Part shown: piece by piece, positions 53,411 through 64,000 of the stretch
Position numbering within the stretch: the first letter of the stretch is position 1
Layout of the letters: every line of letters begins with the position of its first letter
Source: Camellia lanceoleosa
Taxonomy: Eukaryota; Streptophyta; Magnoliopsida; Ericales; Theaceae
NCBI GenBank assembly: GCA_025200525.1
Contig: CM045761.1
Span: 139,688,223 to 139,752,222, forward strand
Length of the DNA: 64,000 bases
Direction of reading: 5' to 3'
Position numbers and translations under genes: made by a program
The notes under the pieces: model-generated
Told to the model about the DNA's origin: nothing
Database searches by the model: none
The model's input: only the letters and a program-made list of their open reading frames with translations

Positions 53411-55087
53411 TATAACAATTATGATTTTGACCCGATCTTTTGTTGTATTCCGGACTCGGGTTTCATGATTTAAATGTCGTTGTTCATCTCTTTCTTCCCT
53501 TGTTGTCCCTTGGTTTTGTCTTTTGGGTTGTTGTGGTTGTATTTAGGACATGTTGGTTGCTTAGTTTCCAAACATTTGTCACCCATATTTTTGTTCCTCC
53601 GCTCAAGCGGCACTTCTTGCGCTTAAGCGGGTTTTGCAAACTCTTAGTACTTTTGCAAGTTTGCAAAACTATTGGGAGAGTGTATTCTACGCTCAAGCGT
53701 CGTTTCCTACGCTCGAGCGGGTGTGCACTGGAGCAATGTTCTTCTATCTACAAAACTACTGGATGTGTGTATTCTGAGCTTGAGCGGCCATTTCTTACGC
53801 TCGAGCGGAACAACTTATTGTGTCTGATGCTCGAGTGTCAACTCTTGCACTCGAGCGGACTGTACGTATACCAGTTTGCAGCAGCCTCCTTTTTGTTCAC
53901 TTTTTCATTTCTTTCTCTCTCAAAACCCTAAATCTACTCTCTCTCTCTCTCTCTCCAAAGCTCACTCTCTCTACATTTTAACCTAGATCCATTGGGTTTT
54001 CTACTCTAGTGTCTTTGAGAAAAGGTAGGGCATTCCAAGAGTTTCGTTTTGATCCAATCGAAACTTGGCTTTGGCATTGTTGAAGGTTCCACCTTGCTTT
54101 GTTTGTCTCCTAACTTTGAGGTAGGGATTTTCTACACTTTCATATGACTTTTAATTTAGTTATGAGTTGTTGTGTATAAATGGTGGAATTTGGGTGTACT
54201 TTGAACAAACTTAGGGTTTGGGTATTAAATTAAAAGAGGGTTTCAAAGTGGATGAGTTATAAATGGTTATGGGGTTGAATATGAGGTTATATTATGACAA
54301 AATAGTTGATTTTGGCATTTGGGTTGATATTTGAAAAAGATGGAGTTTGCCCTAAAATGTTTTAAATATTTATTTTGTATAAATAAATTGAATTGGGATT
54401 GAAAATGTGAAATTGAATGGATGTTGACATAAATGGTGGAGAAGAATATGTATTATCAGTCACCTATGAAATTTTGAATAAATTATCTGTCATGAGATTG
54501 AATATCTGTTTAGAAATATCTGTATTGGGCTATCGATGGAGGAAAGTTATGATTGTTGTAGAAATTGCATGAGGGTTAGGTGAATTAAAACTAATCGCTT
54601 GTTGGTTGTGATTGAATATGACTGTTTTAAATACATTGTATATGTATGATGTTTGGGAGGAAAAAAGAGATATACTCCATATGTGGAAAGAGAAAGGGGA
54701 TAGAGTCCATTGAATTAAGTTAGCCTGTATGTCCAGGGTGAAAGTCCCGAAATTGCACGTATACATAAGTGCCGATTCCTATGGACGAAATTTCCGTAAA
54801 ATGACAAATTGAAATGTTTGTGTGATTAATGTCTTGATTTGAGAACTACTGAATTGTAGTTTCAGTTGGATTGTTTAGAAAATAATGAAATTGGCTCAAG
54901 AGTTGAGATGCAGTGAATTGACGTGGATGAAATTGAGATAACAAGGATTGGAATATAAAATTTGGGATATTATGATTTTGTAAACCATTAATGATTTTAC
55001 TACGGACATTGTATATACCCATTTTACTCATATCTTTGTTAAGACTCATATATTGTGTTAGATTGTTTCTACTAGGGTTTGGCTCAC
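53411..55087. mobile_element. Truncated LTR, TA...CA-ended family (copy 4)
   Basis: Begins TATAACAATTATGATTTTGAC and follows the 7502-9560 copy closely for about 1.68 kb, up to CTACTAGGGTTTGGCTCAC. There it stops abruptly and joins segmental-duplication copy C. The expected last ~400 bp, including the GTTACA end, are missing. CTCGAGCG-type motifs cluster at about 53595-53865. Confidence 0.75.
53595..53865. repeat. CTCGAGCG cluster in truncated LTR
   Basis: Several CGCTCGAGCG or one-base variants (GCTCAAGCGG, GCTTGAGCGG, GCTCGAGTGT), equivalent in position to the cluster at 7685-7940. More copies have decayed here than at 46481-46795. Confidence 0.7.
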
Positions 55088-56155
55088 ATATCTTTTAAAT
55101 TATGGCGATCAGGGATGGGTGATGAGGTGGTGAAATAGGAGAGAGGGCTTGCAGCTGCCATAGTTGGGAAGGACGTAGGTGAGCTGTGGTGGAAGAGAGG
55201 TTAGGAGGGAGGAAAAGTAGATCTGAGAGGAAGGAAGAAACTAAAGAGAGGTCTGGTGCCAAAGGTGAGAGAGATTAGGAGTGAGATAGTGAGAGAAGGA
55301 GCAGTGGGAGGGAATTTGTCTAGGTGAAGCAAATCCGAACCGTTGATGGTAAATGACACGTAGGACAAATTTGCCACATTAGACAAAATTCAAAAACCCT
55401 CCTACCTTATTATATAGATATATTTTTTCCTTGTAGAAGTGGCTGCATCTTAATTTTATTGTAAACTCCTTATTCTTGCCTTATATAGACTACCTTACTA
55501 TAAATAAATATATATATATATATATATATATTAAACCAAGTTGGAGCATATATGGGCACCAACCAATCATTTCCTACCACCATCTATAAATTGCCTAAAA
55601 ATATTACACATTAAATCTTATAAACTTACACTTTCATGAAAGATTTAGATCCTCTCTATACATGATTACAATGGAGATTCTCATTACGATGCATATGATT
55701 ACAACATGTCATTAAAATTTAATATCAATGGTCTATAGTTTTATGTTATTTCAAATCCTAAATTTTCTTTGGGAGGTGCAATTTTCACTTGCGTTATATG
55801 AATTTATAATTACTTTTCCTATTTGCCATTTATATATGAAATTCTCCTTATATATCATGAATTATCTGAATAATTGATTTTTTAGAAATACAAAAACTGA
55901 TGTCACAACATGACATTGAATTCATATGGATGGACAAGAATTTCATAACTGAGTCCCACTAACAAATTCTGTAAATTTTATTTGTTTATATGTAGTTTGA
56001 TAAGTCTAGAAATAAAAACATGATACAAAATGATATGAACAGACAAGATTAATGAAGAGTGAGCGAGTCACTAACAAATTTTTACATAAGAAAGTACAAG
56101 AAATTTAAAAGAAGTAATCACCTGTATACAGGTGTGACAATCCATCAATGAAGTT
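55088..56155 (-). repeat. Segmental duplication copy C and 3' flank of WAK pseudogene 3
   Basis: About 55105-55400 matches the leader parts of copies A (17470-17800) and B (22190-22400), with the frame PLFSFFLPLRSTFPPS. An unrelated or expanded segment, including a TA microsatellite at about 55508-55531, follows. About 55780-56150 matches the 3' flank of WAK pseudogene 1. Copy C is joined directly to a truncated LTR, so its left part is lost. Confidence 0.6.
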
Positions 56156-57379
56156 TTTACCATCACGGACAAGCACAAAACAATCAAGTCACCTCCCACC
56201 ATGCAATAGCATATCTTCCACTATGCTATCAACCCCAACTATTGTTGTGTTGCTTCTATAACCTCCAACTACATATCTAGTTGATGCCTTACCAATCAAG
56301 TACTCAATCTCTACAGAATTCAAATCATTTTGATGTCTTTTTCCTGATCAACCCCTCCAGTTCCATCGCTACTTCATTCATATAAGGCCTTTCCTCCCCT
56401 TTTACTCTCAAGCATCACTTTGCAAGATTAGCAACTTCTTTGAGCTCCTCGGTGTTTCCTTCGATTACAATGTGTTCATCAATGATTTGGTTCAAGCAAT
56501 CATTGTTCATACAAGAAGTAAAATACGTAGCCAGGCATCTCTCCTCTTCTTACCTGTCAAATGACAACGCCTTCTTTCCGGTTATTAACTCTACAAGGAC
56601 TACTCCGAAGCTATAAACATCACTTTTCACAGTCAATTGGCTTGTGAGCATGTATTCAAGGTCTAAGTATCCAAGAGTTCCTTGTACCACTATGGCTAAT
56701 TGATTTTGGTCTAGTGGAACAAATGTTGATGCTCCAAAGTCCAACACTTTTGTAGTGTAATTATCATCTAAGAGTATATTTGTAGACTTAACATCTCTAT
56801 GGATGATAGGAATCGATGCTGCATAGTGCAAATATGACAATACTCCAGTAGTTTTAGCAACTATTTGCAAATGATTTTTCCATGACATATTAGATGCCTT
56901 ACTTTGGTTATTTATATGCTCAAAGAGAGTGTCATTGGTGATGAATTCATAAACAAGTAAAGGGACTTGAGTTTCCAAACAACAACCTAAGAGTTTGACC
57001 ATATTCCTATGATTGATTTGTGAAAGCACGACCACCTCATTGATGAATTGCTCTATTTGACTTTCATCCACCATTTGGGATTTCTTAATAGCCACTATCT
57101 TGTTCTCGGGTAGAATTCCCTTGTAAACTGTTCCAAAACCTCCTCGGCCAACAATTCTACTATCATCATAGTTATTGGTAGCTCGCTTAAGCTCTTCTGA
57201 ATTAAATATTTTGATCAATTCCTGAGTTGATCTCTCTAGTCTAGAGAGTTGTTGTTTCAACATTAATCCACCATTCTGCCTGAAGAACTTTTCTTTAAGC
57301 ATGATGAGCTTTCTTTTCTTGAAAAACCAGTACAACCAGGTGCTACTCACCAAAACAGCCAAAGCACCAATGGCAAAAC

Positions 57380-58345
57380 CTGCATTTCAAATAAGTCATA
57401 AGTAACAACTAATATAAACATCTTGCCAACATATTGATTCAAAATTAAGCATGTAAAGAATTTTATACTCAAGGAAAGCAACAATTAGTTATAGAAACAT
57501 CTCAATTGTATGATGAATTGGAATGCATCTATATGTTAAACATCAAAGTTTTAGCTCAATAGGACATTCAATTTGATAATTTTATCTTGAGAACTGACTT
57601 GTGAATCAGTGTAGAAATACATATCAACTTGAATGAACCTTTTTTTTTCCACATATTTCTTGCGCTAACTTCCAAGCCCCTTTATTTATTTATTTTATTA
57701 TTATTATTATTTTGGTGTGTTTTTGGTATTGATAATCAACAAATTGCACCCATGACAGTAGAAGAATAAAGTATGGGATGCTACATTGTTCACAAAATAT
57801 GCATATATAATCCAAACTGACAATGACATTATTTGTTTAAACATTAAAGCTACGCACAATCCAAATATTTCATAAATTTCCAACTATAATTATGTGTACA
57901 CTAGAAATCGTTACTTTCTATCAACCCTATTTTAGATTTTGAATTTGAATTTGTGAAGGAAAAAAAAAAGTGCTGGCAGAGTAATGAAGTACAATAATTT
58001 AAAAAAAAAAAAAAAAATTCTCCACTAATTCTTTTAGAAATATAAGATTTTGACAAAGTCTAAATTAATTGATCAAGAATATTGTATTAACTAAATAAAA
58101 AGATTTTGAACAAAGATGCTACTTTTTCATAGCTTTTATTCAAGGAAAATGATATACAAGCTTACTTTTCTAAACCCAAGAGTATGCAAATGAGATAATT
58201 AATTGATAATTAGAGAAGAGAGAGAGAGAGAGGGAGTTGCTTAGATATTCTAATATACTGTCACACTATTGTGTTTGAAAATAGATCTAATTTTTAGAGT
58301 AGAGTAACACTACTCTTTATTCAATACACAGGTACAATTTATTAT
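57380..58345. other. Intron of WAK pseudogene 3, proximal part
   Basis: AT-rich intronic DNA with no recognisable gene, containing a GA microsatellite at about 58217-58232. Confidence 0.5.
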
Positions 58346-59367
58346 TGTTAGGTTTTTATTCTTGGCAACCCCGTTTGACAAAACTCCTTTAAGTTGTATT
58401 TGTTTTCGCACTTTTTATTTTAGTGAGGTTATGAGTTTTTATATGCGAATCCAACCCAAATTGTGCCTTGCAGAGAAGTTTTGTGATTTTAATTCTTTCA
58501 AGATTGTCACTTTGCTGATTATAACAAGGATCGAGCTACCCGGTCAACTCGCGAGGGTCCAGGGGGCAGCGCCCAGGCGAGGTTGAGGGGCAGCGCCCCT
58601 GAAGCAAAATGCAAAAGTGCATTCAAAGTTGCTTGTCCGCTCGAGCGGACATTCCCCCACTCGAGCGGAGAATGCTGGGTTTCAGAAGTTTGTTCGCCTG
58701 CAAAAATACTGGATGTTGTTTTTTTCCCGCTCGAGCGGAACTTTCTGCGCTCGAGCATAGGTCCGCTCGAGCAGCCAATCTGACGCTTGAGCGGAGATCG
58801 CGGGACAGTTTTCTATAAATACGTGTTTCAGTCTAAATCTAAGGTAACTTCTCCAGATCTTCTTGTTGGGTTCTAGGGTTTATATCTGGGGATATTTTGC
58901 TAGTTTTCTTTGATGTTTTGATTGAGTATTCAACTCATGGTTTAAAGAGTATACATCAAATGATTATTTGTTTGTTCTACACAAAATAGAGAGTTGTTCT
59001 TTAGTGGATTCTGAAAAATTTGAGCCTGAAACTTTGGTGGATTTTGGAGTGCCTCATCGTCAAGACAATTCCGAGGTGAAGACGGGGTTGGAAGAGGCAC
59101 ATAGGGGTTGGTTCAATTTAGACGTGAATTCGCTAGGTAATTGAGAGTATACCTGTGTAATTCCTTTATATCTTTTTAGTGGATTATTTTGTGGCTGTTG
59201 CCCGTGATTTTTTTTTTTTATCACAATTGGAGGTGTTCCAATTGTGGTTTTTCCACGTTAAAATCGTTGTGTTGATTTATCTTGATTGTTTGATTGAGAT
59301 TGTTATATACTGCTTAAAATTGATACATAATCACAAATCAACATCTAGGGGATTTCTAGATTTTTCA
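58346..59367 (+). mobile_element. Solo LTR of Copia-type family, in WAK intron (1022 bp)
   Basis: Begins TGTTAGGTTTTTATTCTTGG and ends TTTCTAGATTTTTCA, with a perfect 5-bp duplication ATTAT (58341-58345 and 59368-59372). Its last ~520 bp are homologous to the LTRs at 60536 and 62687 (ATATCTGGGGATATTTT, TATTCAACTCATGGTTTAAAG, TCACAATTGGAGGTG). Its first ~490 bp are different and carry CTCGAGCG motifs. A TATAAATA box lies at about 58815. It is a related but distinct subfamily, left by recombination between LTRs. Confidence 0.85.
58636..58795. repeat. CTCGAGCG cluster in the Copia-type solo LTR
   Basis: Five or six copies (CGCTCGAGCGG at about 58639 and 58729, CTCGAGCGG at 58660, CGCTCGAGCA at 58748 and 58762, GCTTGAGCGG at 58786). 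They lie just upstream of a TATAAATA box, which places them in the U3 promoter region. Confidence 0.8.
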
Positions 59368-59372
59368 ATTAT

Positions 59373-59997
59373 GAAAATAAAAATAAAATTATACAGTATC
59401 AATTCACAATTATTAGTACAAAAAATGTTATATAAAAAAAAAAAATTTATAATTTTTTTTTAACGATGTGACATGTAATAATGAAACTTATAAATAACAT
59501 GACTCATTTAAATAATATGAAGATGTTTGTACGATTTATTAGTTTGTATAACATTATTCAATTAGTAATTTTAAATATTTTTCTTTAAAGAATATAGAAA
59601 ATTACTACATATAATCATATTTGTTACATCATTTTCTCACGCCAGACACAAGTGAATGGGCCTTATATGCATTTATTAATGTGGACCCTATTACCATGTC
59701 TTGGAATAAAAAAAAATGATATAAGAAATGATATTATGTATAACGCAACTCAAGAATAAAATGTATTGTACTTATATATTTACTTAAATTTGTCATAAGG
59801 AAAACATAAATGCCATCACCACTCAAGTTACAAACAAATGTGGTATGTGCACAAAAGGTTTTAAACACAGAATGCACAAATGTGTCACATTCTATGCATT
59901 TTGTGTTTGAAACCTTCTCTTCACCTAAGCTTTTTCCTCAAGTTAAGTTGAAAAATTCGTGAAGAGGATATTTTGGCACGGACGCAAATACACTTAC
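59373..59997. other. Intron of WAK pseudogene 3, distal part
   Basis: AT-rich with no gene. AGGTTTTAAACACAGAATGC / GCATTTTGTGTTTGAAACCTT at about 59855-59913 form a short imperfect inverted repeat. Confidence 0.45.
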
Positions 59998-60172
59998 CAA
60001 CCGCAATCTGAATCGCTAGAAATTGATTAGCAATGCAACCTGTTCCATCTATTCTGCCATCACCGTGGTATCCCTCAGGGCAAGAACAAGTATAATTCCC
60101 AGGTGGCACGTCAACACATTTATTTTTATGTTCACACATGTTGAGCTTTTGGATCTTCACACTCCTTTATGT
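59998..60172 (-). pseudogene. EGF-Ca exon of WAK pseudogene 3
   Basis: Acceptor TTTTCCAG and donor TTG|GTAAGTG are kept. DIKECEDPK is followed by a 1-bp gain, after which [19 protein letters not shown] and [17 protein letters not shown] are readable in the shifted frame. Confidence 0.85.
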
Positions 60173-60535
60173 CTGGAAAACAATTATAAAAATATATATA
60201 GAAAAAAAAAATAGAGAAGAAGACTATTTGAAAATTAAGCATCATATCATAAGCAATATATAATAACAAAAGAAAATGAATCCAATATGATGAAACTAAT
60301 TGGATACGAACCTTGGCAACCATCTGAGAGGTACGGGTTCCCTTTGTAACCAATCGTGCACTTGCAGACATACCCAGGTCCATTTCTTGATTCATAACAA
60401 TCACTATTTTCTCCACATTCATAACTTTTCAGATTTATTTTACGCTGTATTTGGTTGGGGGATTTAGGGACGGATTTGGAAAGGGAAAGGGAAAGAGAAA
60501 AAGTGTGTGAAACTAAGTGAAATATAGGTATGTTT

Positions 60536-61275
60536 TGTTAGGACCTTTTGTTGTCAAATTCCATGGATCAAAACCAAAGTTGTAACAAGAGTTCTTTAAG
60601 AAGTTGGTTTCCTTCAAAAACAGATTTACTTTGGAGTTCTGCAAGAAGTTGGTTTTCTACAAGAAGTTGGTTTTCTTTCCCAACTAGGATTGCTTTGGTT
60701 TTCTATAAATAGTTGGGTTTCTCCCAAATCTAGGCTATTCATTGATTCATTCATTGAATCTCTCCAGATCTTCTTTTTGGTTCTTAAGGGTTATATCTGG
60801 AGATATTTTTTTAAGTTTTCTTTAATGTTTTTATTGAGTATTCAACTCATGGTTTAAAGAGAGTACATCAAAGGTTTGTTTGTTATACACAAAAGAGAGA
60901 GTTGTTCTTCAGTTGTGGATTCTGAAGAATTCGAGCCTGAAGCTTTGGTGGAATCCGGAGTGGCTCATCAGAAAGACAATTCCGTGGTGAAGATGGGGTT
61001 CGAAGAGGCACATAGAGGTTGGTTCAATTAAGCGTTGTGGATTCGCTAGATAATTGAGAGTGATACCTGTGTAATTCTTTTAAATCTTCTTAGTGGATTG
61101 TCTTGTGGCAGTTGCCCGTGATTTTTTGATCACAATTGGAAGGTGTCCAATTGTGGTTTTTCCACGTAAAATCTTTGTGTCTCTTTCTCTTGATTGTTTG
61201 ATTGGGATTGTTATATTTTGCTTAAAATTGATACATAATCACAAATCAACATCTAGGAGGTTTCTAGTTTTTTCA
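60536..61275 (+). repeat. Left LTR of the Copia-type element
   Basis: 740 bp with TG..CA ends. It contains TATAAATAG (about 60704) as a probable promoter TATA box. Confidence 0.9.
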
Positions 61276-61277
61276 AT

Positions 61278-61289
61278 TGGTATCAGAGC
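61278..61289 (+). other. tRNA-Met primer-binding site
   Basis: TGGTATCAGAGC two bases after the left LTR, complementary to the 3' end of plant initiator tRNA-Met. It sets the element's orientation as plus. Confidence 0.92.
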
Positions 61290-62686
61290 GGGTTGTTCTA
61301 TTTTTTTTAGAACAAGATCTTGTTTGATTTGTGTGCATGTTCGTTTTTTGTCTTGTTTTGTTTAAAAAAAATAAAAACCCAAAAAGATTTTCTTAGTACG
61401 GTTTTGTAAGCTTGAAATTGTGAGATGTCCTTGGTGCATATTGGAATTGATGAGAATAACCATTACATGTTAATATATGTGTGCTTTCTATGGTCATTAC
61501 TCATTTTGGAGTGTGTGTTTTTTGATTAGTATGTCTCATTCTGTACACACTCTTGGATTAGCAAATATGGGAGTCTTCAGCCTTAGTGATTATTTTTTAT
61601 GGACTCCTGACATTGTATCTTTTGCCTTTCTAGAGGAATTGACCTATACTAGCATATCATGGGTGATGTTGAGTCTCTTAACCACCTTCCATCTTTTTGC
61701 ATCTCCATGGCTTTCCCCTCTATTCTTTGTAGTCCAGGCATGAGGAAAAGGCTACCTCAGAGTCACCAACCAGGCCATCTTTATTATATCCATGCTTCTC
61801 TGGTTCGGTTTCCATACTCTTGAGCGTGTCAGCCGCTGATGAGTGTGCAAAAGAAAAGAAAAAAGAAGAAAAACTATGCAAAAGAAAGAAAAGAATGTGC
61901 AAAAGAAAGAAAAGAAAAAATGTGCAAAAGACAAAAAAGAAAAAAAATGTGAAAAAGAAAAGAAAAAAAAGGGATTCATTGATTGAGGGGGAGCCTCCGC
62001 CTTTACTCACCAAATACCCCTTGATTCCTAGTGGTTTGACTTTCCTTTGTTGTGCTTAGATTCTCTTGTCGGAGGTTCAACTTCAGATCACTACCAGGAT
62101 TAAATCTAGTGTTTGTCGAACTCCAAGAGTCACACACACACTTTTCTCATGGGATCTATGCTTTTCACATGATGCATCACTTTCTTTTATGAGGAATCTT
62201 CTACAGGCTATGCATATTGTGTTTTCAAGTAATTGTGCTTCTTGGATAATCTTGTGTGTTTTAAGGTACAACTCTGAAATTCCTTGCTTGCTCCACCATA
62301 TTATTTTTGTTATTTTCTTCTTGTTCACTGTTTTCAGTGTTTGTGGTTGTTTTTTAATGAGGGAGAGTTTGGTTCATCATTACCAGTGTTTGATGTATAT
62401 TGATGGTACAGTAGTTTGGTTGATGGTACAGTGTTTTTACTTTTGCTTATATCCTTCTTTGGTACAGTTGGATTGTTAGTATTTTGTTTATGGATTGATT
62501 TATATTTTGTTATTTAATCTAGTTCCACATATTTTGGTTAGCTTGTGTGTGGTTATTTTATTTCAGGATAATTGTTCAAGAGCATGGATTTGAGTATTGG
62601 TTCATAGTTGGTGGTGCTGCTTGAGAGATTTTGTTAGGAAATTTGTTTTAGATTGGTTTTATCCAGGATTTGACAAAGGGGGAGAT

Positions 62687-63425
62687 TGTTAGGACCTTTT
62701 GTTGTCAAATTCCATGGATCAAAACCAAAGTTGTAACAAGAGTTCTTTAAGAAGTTGGTTTCCTTAAAAAACAGATTTACTTTGAAGTTCTGCAAGAAGT
62801 TGGTTTTCTACAAGAAGTTGGTTTTCTTTCCCAACTAGGATTGCTTTGGTTTTCTATAAATAGTTGGGTTTCTCCCAAATCTAGGCTATTCATTGATTCA
62901 TTCATTAAATCTCTCCAGATCTTCTTTTTGGTTCTTAAGGGTTATATCTGGAGATATTTTTTAAGTTTTCTTTGATGTTTTTATTGAGTATTCAACTCAT
63001 GGTTTAAAGAGAGTACATCAAAGGTTTATTTGTTATACACAAAAGAGAGAGTTGTTCTTCAGTTGTGGATTCTGAAGAATTCGAGCCTGAAGCTTTGGTG
63101 GAATCCGGAGTGGCTCATCAGAAAGACAATTCCGTGGTGAAGATGGGGTTCGAAGAGGCACATAGAGGTTGGTTCAATTAGGCGTTGTGGATTCGCTAGA
63201 TAATTGAGAGTGATACCTGTGTAATTCTTTTAAATCTTCTTAGTGGATTGTCTTGTGGCAGTTGCCCGTGGTTTTTTGATCACAATTGGAAGACGTCCAA
63301 TTGTGGTTTTTCCACGTAAAATCTTTGTGTCTCTTTCTCTTGATTGTTTGATTGGGATTGTTATATTTTGCTTAAAATTGATACATAATCACAAATCAAC
63401 ATCTATGAGGTTTCTAGATTTTTCA
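62687..63425 (+). repeat. Right LTR of the Copia-type element
   Basis: 739 bp, about 98% identical to the left LTR by eye, preceded by the polypurine tract. Confidence 0.9.
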
Positions 63426-64000
63426 TGTTTTATTCACATTTCACATAATTTTTTCATTTCCTTTTCCAAATCCTTCCTCAAATTCCTCAACCAAACACAG
63501 TATTAGAGTCTCTGCATGTCTTGTTAGTCCCTACCGCCCAATCAAGCACTATCGGAATCATTTCTTATGCAAAATTTCTCAGGTAGCTTTTGGAGAAATT
63601 AAAAGCACCTTCTTCAACAACAAAAGCATAGCTGCAAAGATTGAATTTTGATACGTTTTCATGATTAATGTAGCTCTGCAGAAGAATGTTCATATAGCCG
63701 ACTCCTTTAGGGATGGAGGTCTGGCAGCAGCCAATTCCAGAGCAAGGTCCATCGGGGAATGTAATTGATTGTGCTACATTGGGACTCACGCCCGGTTGCA
63801 ACAAAATAATTCTCTCCAGATACTTGGATAGTAGCACGGGTGTCACAACCAGTAGCAGTGAACTTGTTTTGGGTATTAGATATGGAGATTGCAAGTAACC
63901 CGAGCTCTGGTGGCTGATAACATTTTGACACAGACCTGCCATAACAAGCACAAGTTACAGGATGCATAATGTCTAACTCTCCCTCCTCAAGCAAAATATT

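Larger units (their letters stand above)
60536..63425 (+). mobile_element. Non-autonomous Copia-type LTR retrotransposon, complete ends
   Basis: The left LTR is 60536-61275 and the right LTR 62687-63425, both TGTTAGGACC...TTTTTCA. A perfect 5-bp duplication TGTTT flanks the element (60531-60535 and 63426-63430). The primer-binding site TGGTATCAGAGC (61278-61289) fits initiator tRNA-Met, and a polypurine tract CAAAGGGGGAGA (62674-62685) precedes the right LTR. The 1.4-kb interior has no gag or pol and only short frames, including a lysine-rich AAAGAAAAGAA tract at 61850-61970, so it must be mobilised by another element. I count roughly a dozen substitutions and one indel between the LTRs, so insertion is recent. 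Confidence 0.92.
60443..63502. mobile_element. Tourist-like (PIF/Harbinger) MITE in WAK exon 1, itself interrupted
   Basis: Inserted in WAK pseudogene 3 exon 1 with a 3-bp TTA duplication (60440-60442 and 63503-63505). The exon sequence of the intact paralogue joins exactly across it. Terminal inverted repeats are CGCTGTATTTGGTTGGGGGA and, on the right complement, TACTGTGTTTGGTTGAGGAA. Without the Copia-type insertion it is about 165 bp. A single similar end occurs at about 12583. Confidence 0.8.
56160..64000 (-). pseudogene. Wall-associated kinase-like pseudogene 3 (continues beyond window)
   Basis: Exon 3 (57379 to about 56160) keeps the membrane segment (LAVLVSSTWLYWFF), [24 protein letters not shown] and DFG. 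It is stopped by TAA at 56550-56552 and TGA at 56415-56417, and DPE has become DLE. Exon 2 (60172-59998) is an EGF exon with a 1-bp gain that gives a stop after KAQH. Exon 1 is in two pieces: 60439-60312 (YECGENSDCYE to LSDGCQ, donor intact) and 63506 to beyond 64000. The second piece has a frameshift at about 63745-63790 and a TAA at 63565-63567. The gap is a MITE containing a Copia-type element. A solo LTR occupies the intron before exon 3. The extracellular domain motifs ([20 protein letters not shown], [13 protein letters not shown]) are still clear. The start codon lies outside the window. Confidence 0.92.

Noticed and set aside
61720..62059. Phenylalanine- or lysine-rich frames as membrane or nuclear proteins
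   Set aside because: Coded by an AAAGAAAAGAA tract in the interior of the gene-less LTR element.

Overview
This is plant nuclear DNA, most likely from a woody eudicot. It is AT-rich, with long A/T runs, introns with GT..AG borders, tRNA-Met primed LTR retrotransposons, hAT and Mutator-like elements, and wall-associated receptor kinase genes. A member of Fagales or a related order is possible, but the sequence alone does not settle the species. There are no bacterial features, no CRISPR array, and I recognised no tRNA or rRNA gene.

One protein-coding gene looks intact: a three-exon wall-associated kinase-like (WAKL) gene on the minus strand, 42288 to 39407, predicted at 768 residues. Two paralogues in the same orientation are decayed. 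One lies at 24069-27367. The other lies at 56160-64000, runs off the right edge, and has its first exon split by a nested transposon insertion. Together they form a tandem WAK cluster in birth-and-death turnover.

Layout. 0.4-2.7 kb: a hAT element with a BED zinc-finger remnant. 2.7-7.5 kb: tandem repeats, an inverted-repeat element with a CATCAACAT minisatellite, and a foldback MITE. 7.5-9.6 kb: a solo LTR. 10.4-11.7 kb: a broken fragment resembling plant neutral sphingomyelinase-3/SMPD4-like genes. 12.6-22.4 kb: repeats, a small solo LTR, and a segmental duplication whose second copy is split by a 2.2 kb solo LTR that itself carries a small hAT. 22.8-24.1 kb: a 1.3 kb hAT. 24.1-28.1 kb: WAK pseudogene 1 and a LINE endonuclease remnant. 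28.3-36.6 kb: a decayed tandem triplication broken by two insertions, a hAT-like element carrying a piece of an equilibrative nucleoside transporter gene and a Mutator-like element (32505-35777) filled with an unusual array. 36.7-39.4 kb: a palindromic tandem array and a MITE. 39.4-42.3 kb: the intact WAKL gene. 42.3-56.2 kb: intergenic DNA with Mutator-like elements, a nested solo LTR and a truncated LTR. 56.2-64 kb: WAK pseudogene 3 with a solo LTR in an intron and a non-autonomous Copia-type element inside a Tourist-like MITE inside exon 1.

The most unusual object is the 32505-35777 element. It is bounded by terminal inverted repeats and a 9-bp target duplication. It carries about 24 units in which a conserved ~63-bp AT-rich module, centred on a perfect 20-bp palindrome, alternates with variable, very GC- and CpG-rich segments of about 45-60 bp. 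Nine units point one way and about fifteen the other, so the array is a large inverted repeat. Many insertions here show exact target-site duplications that I read directly; these are given per feature.
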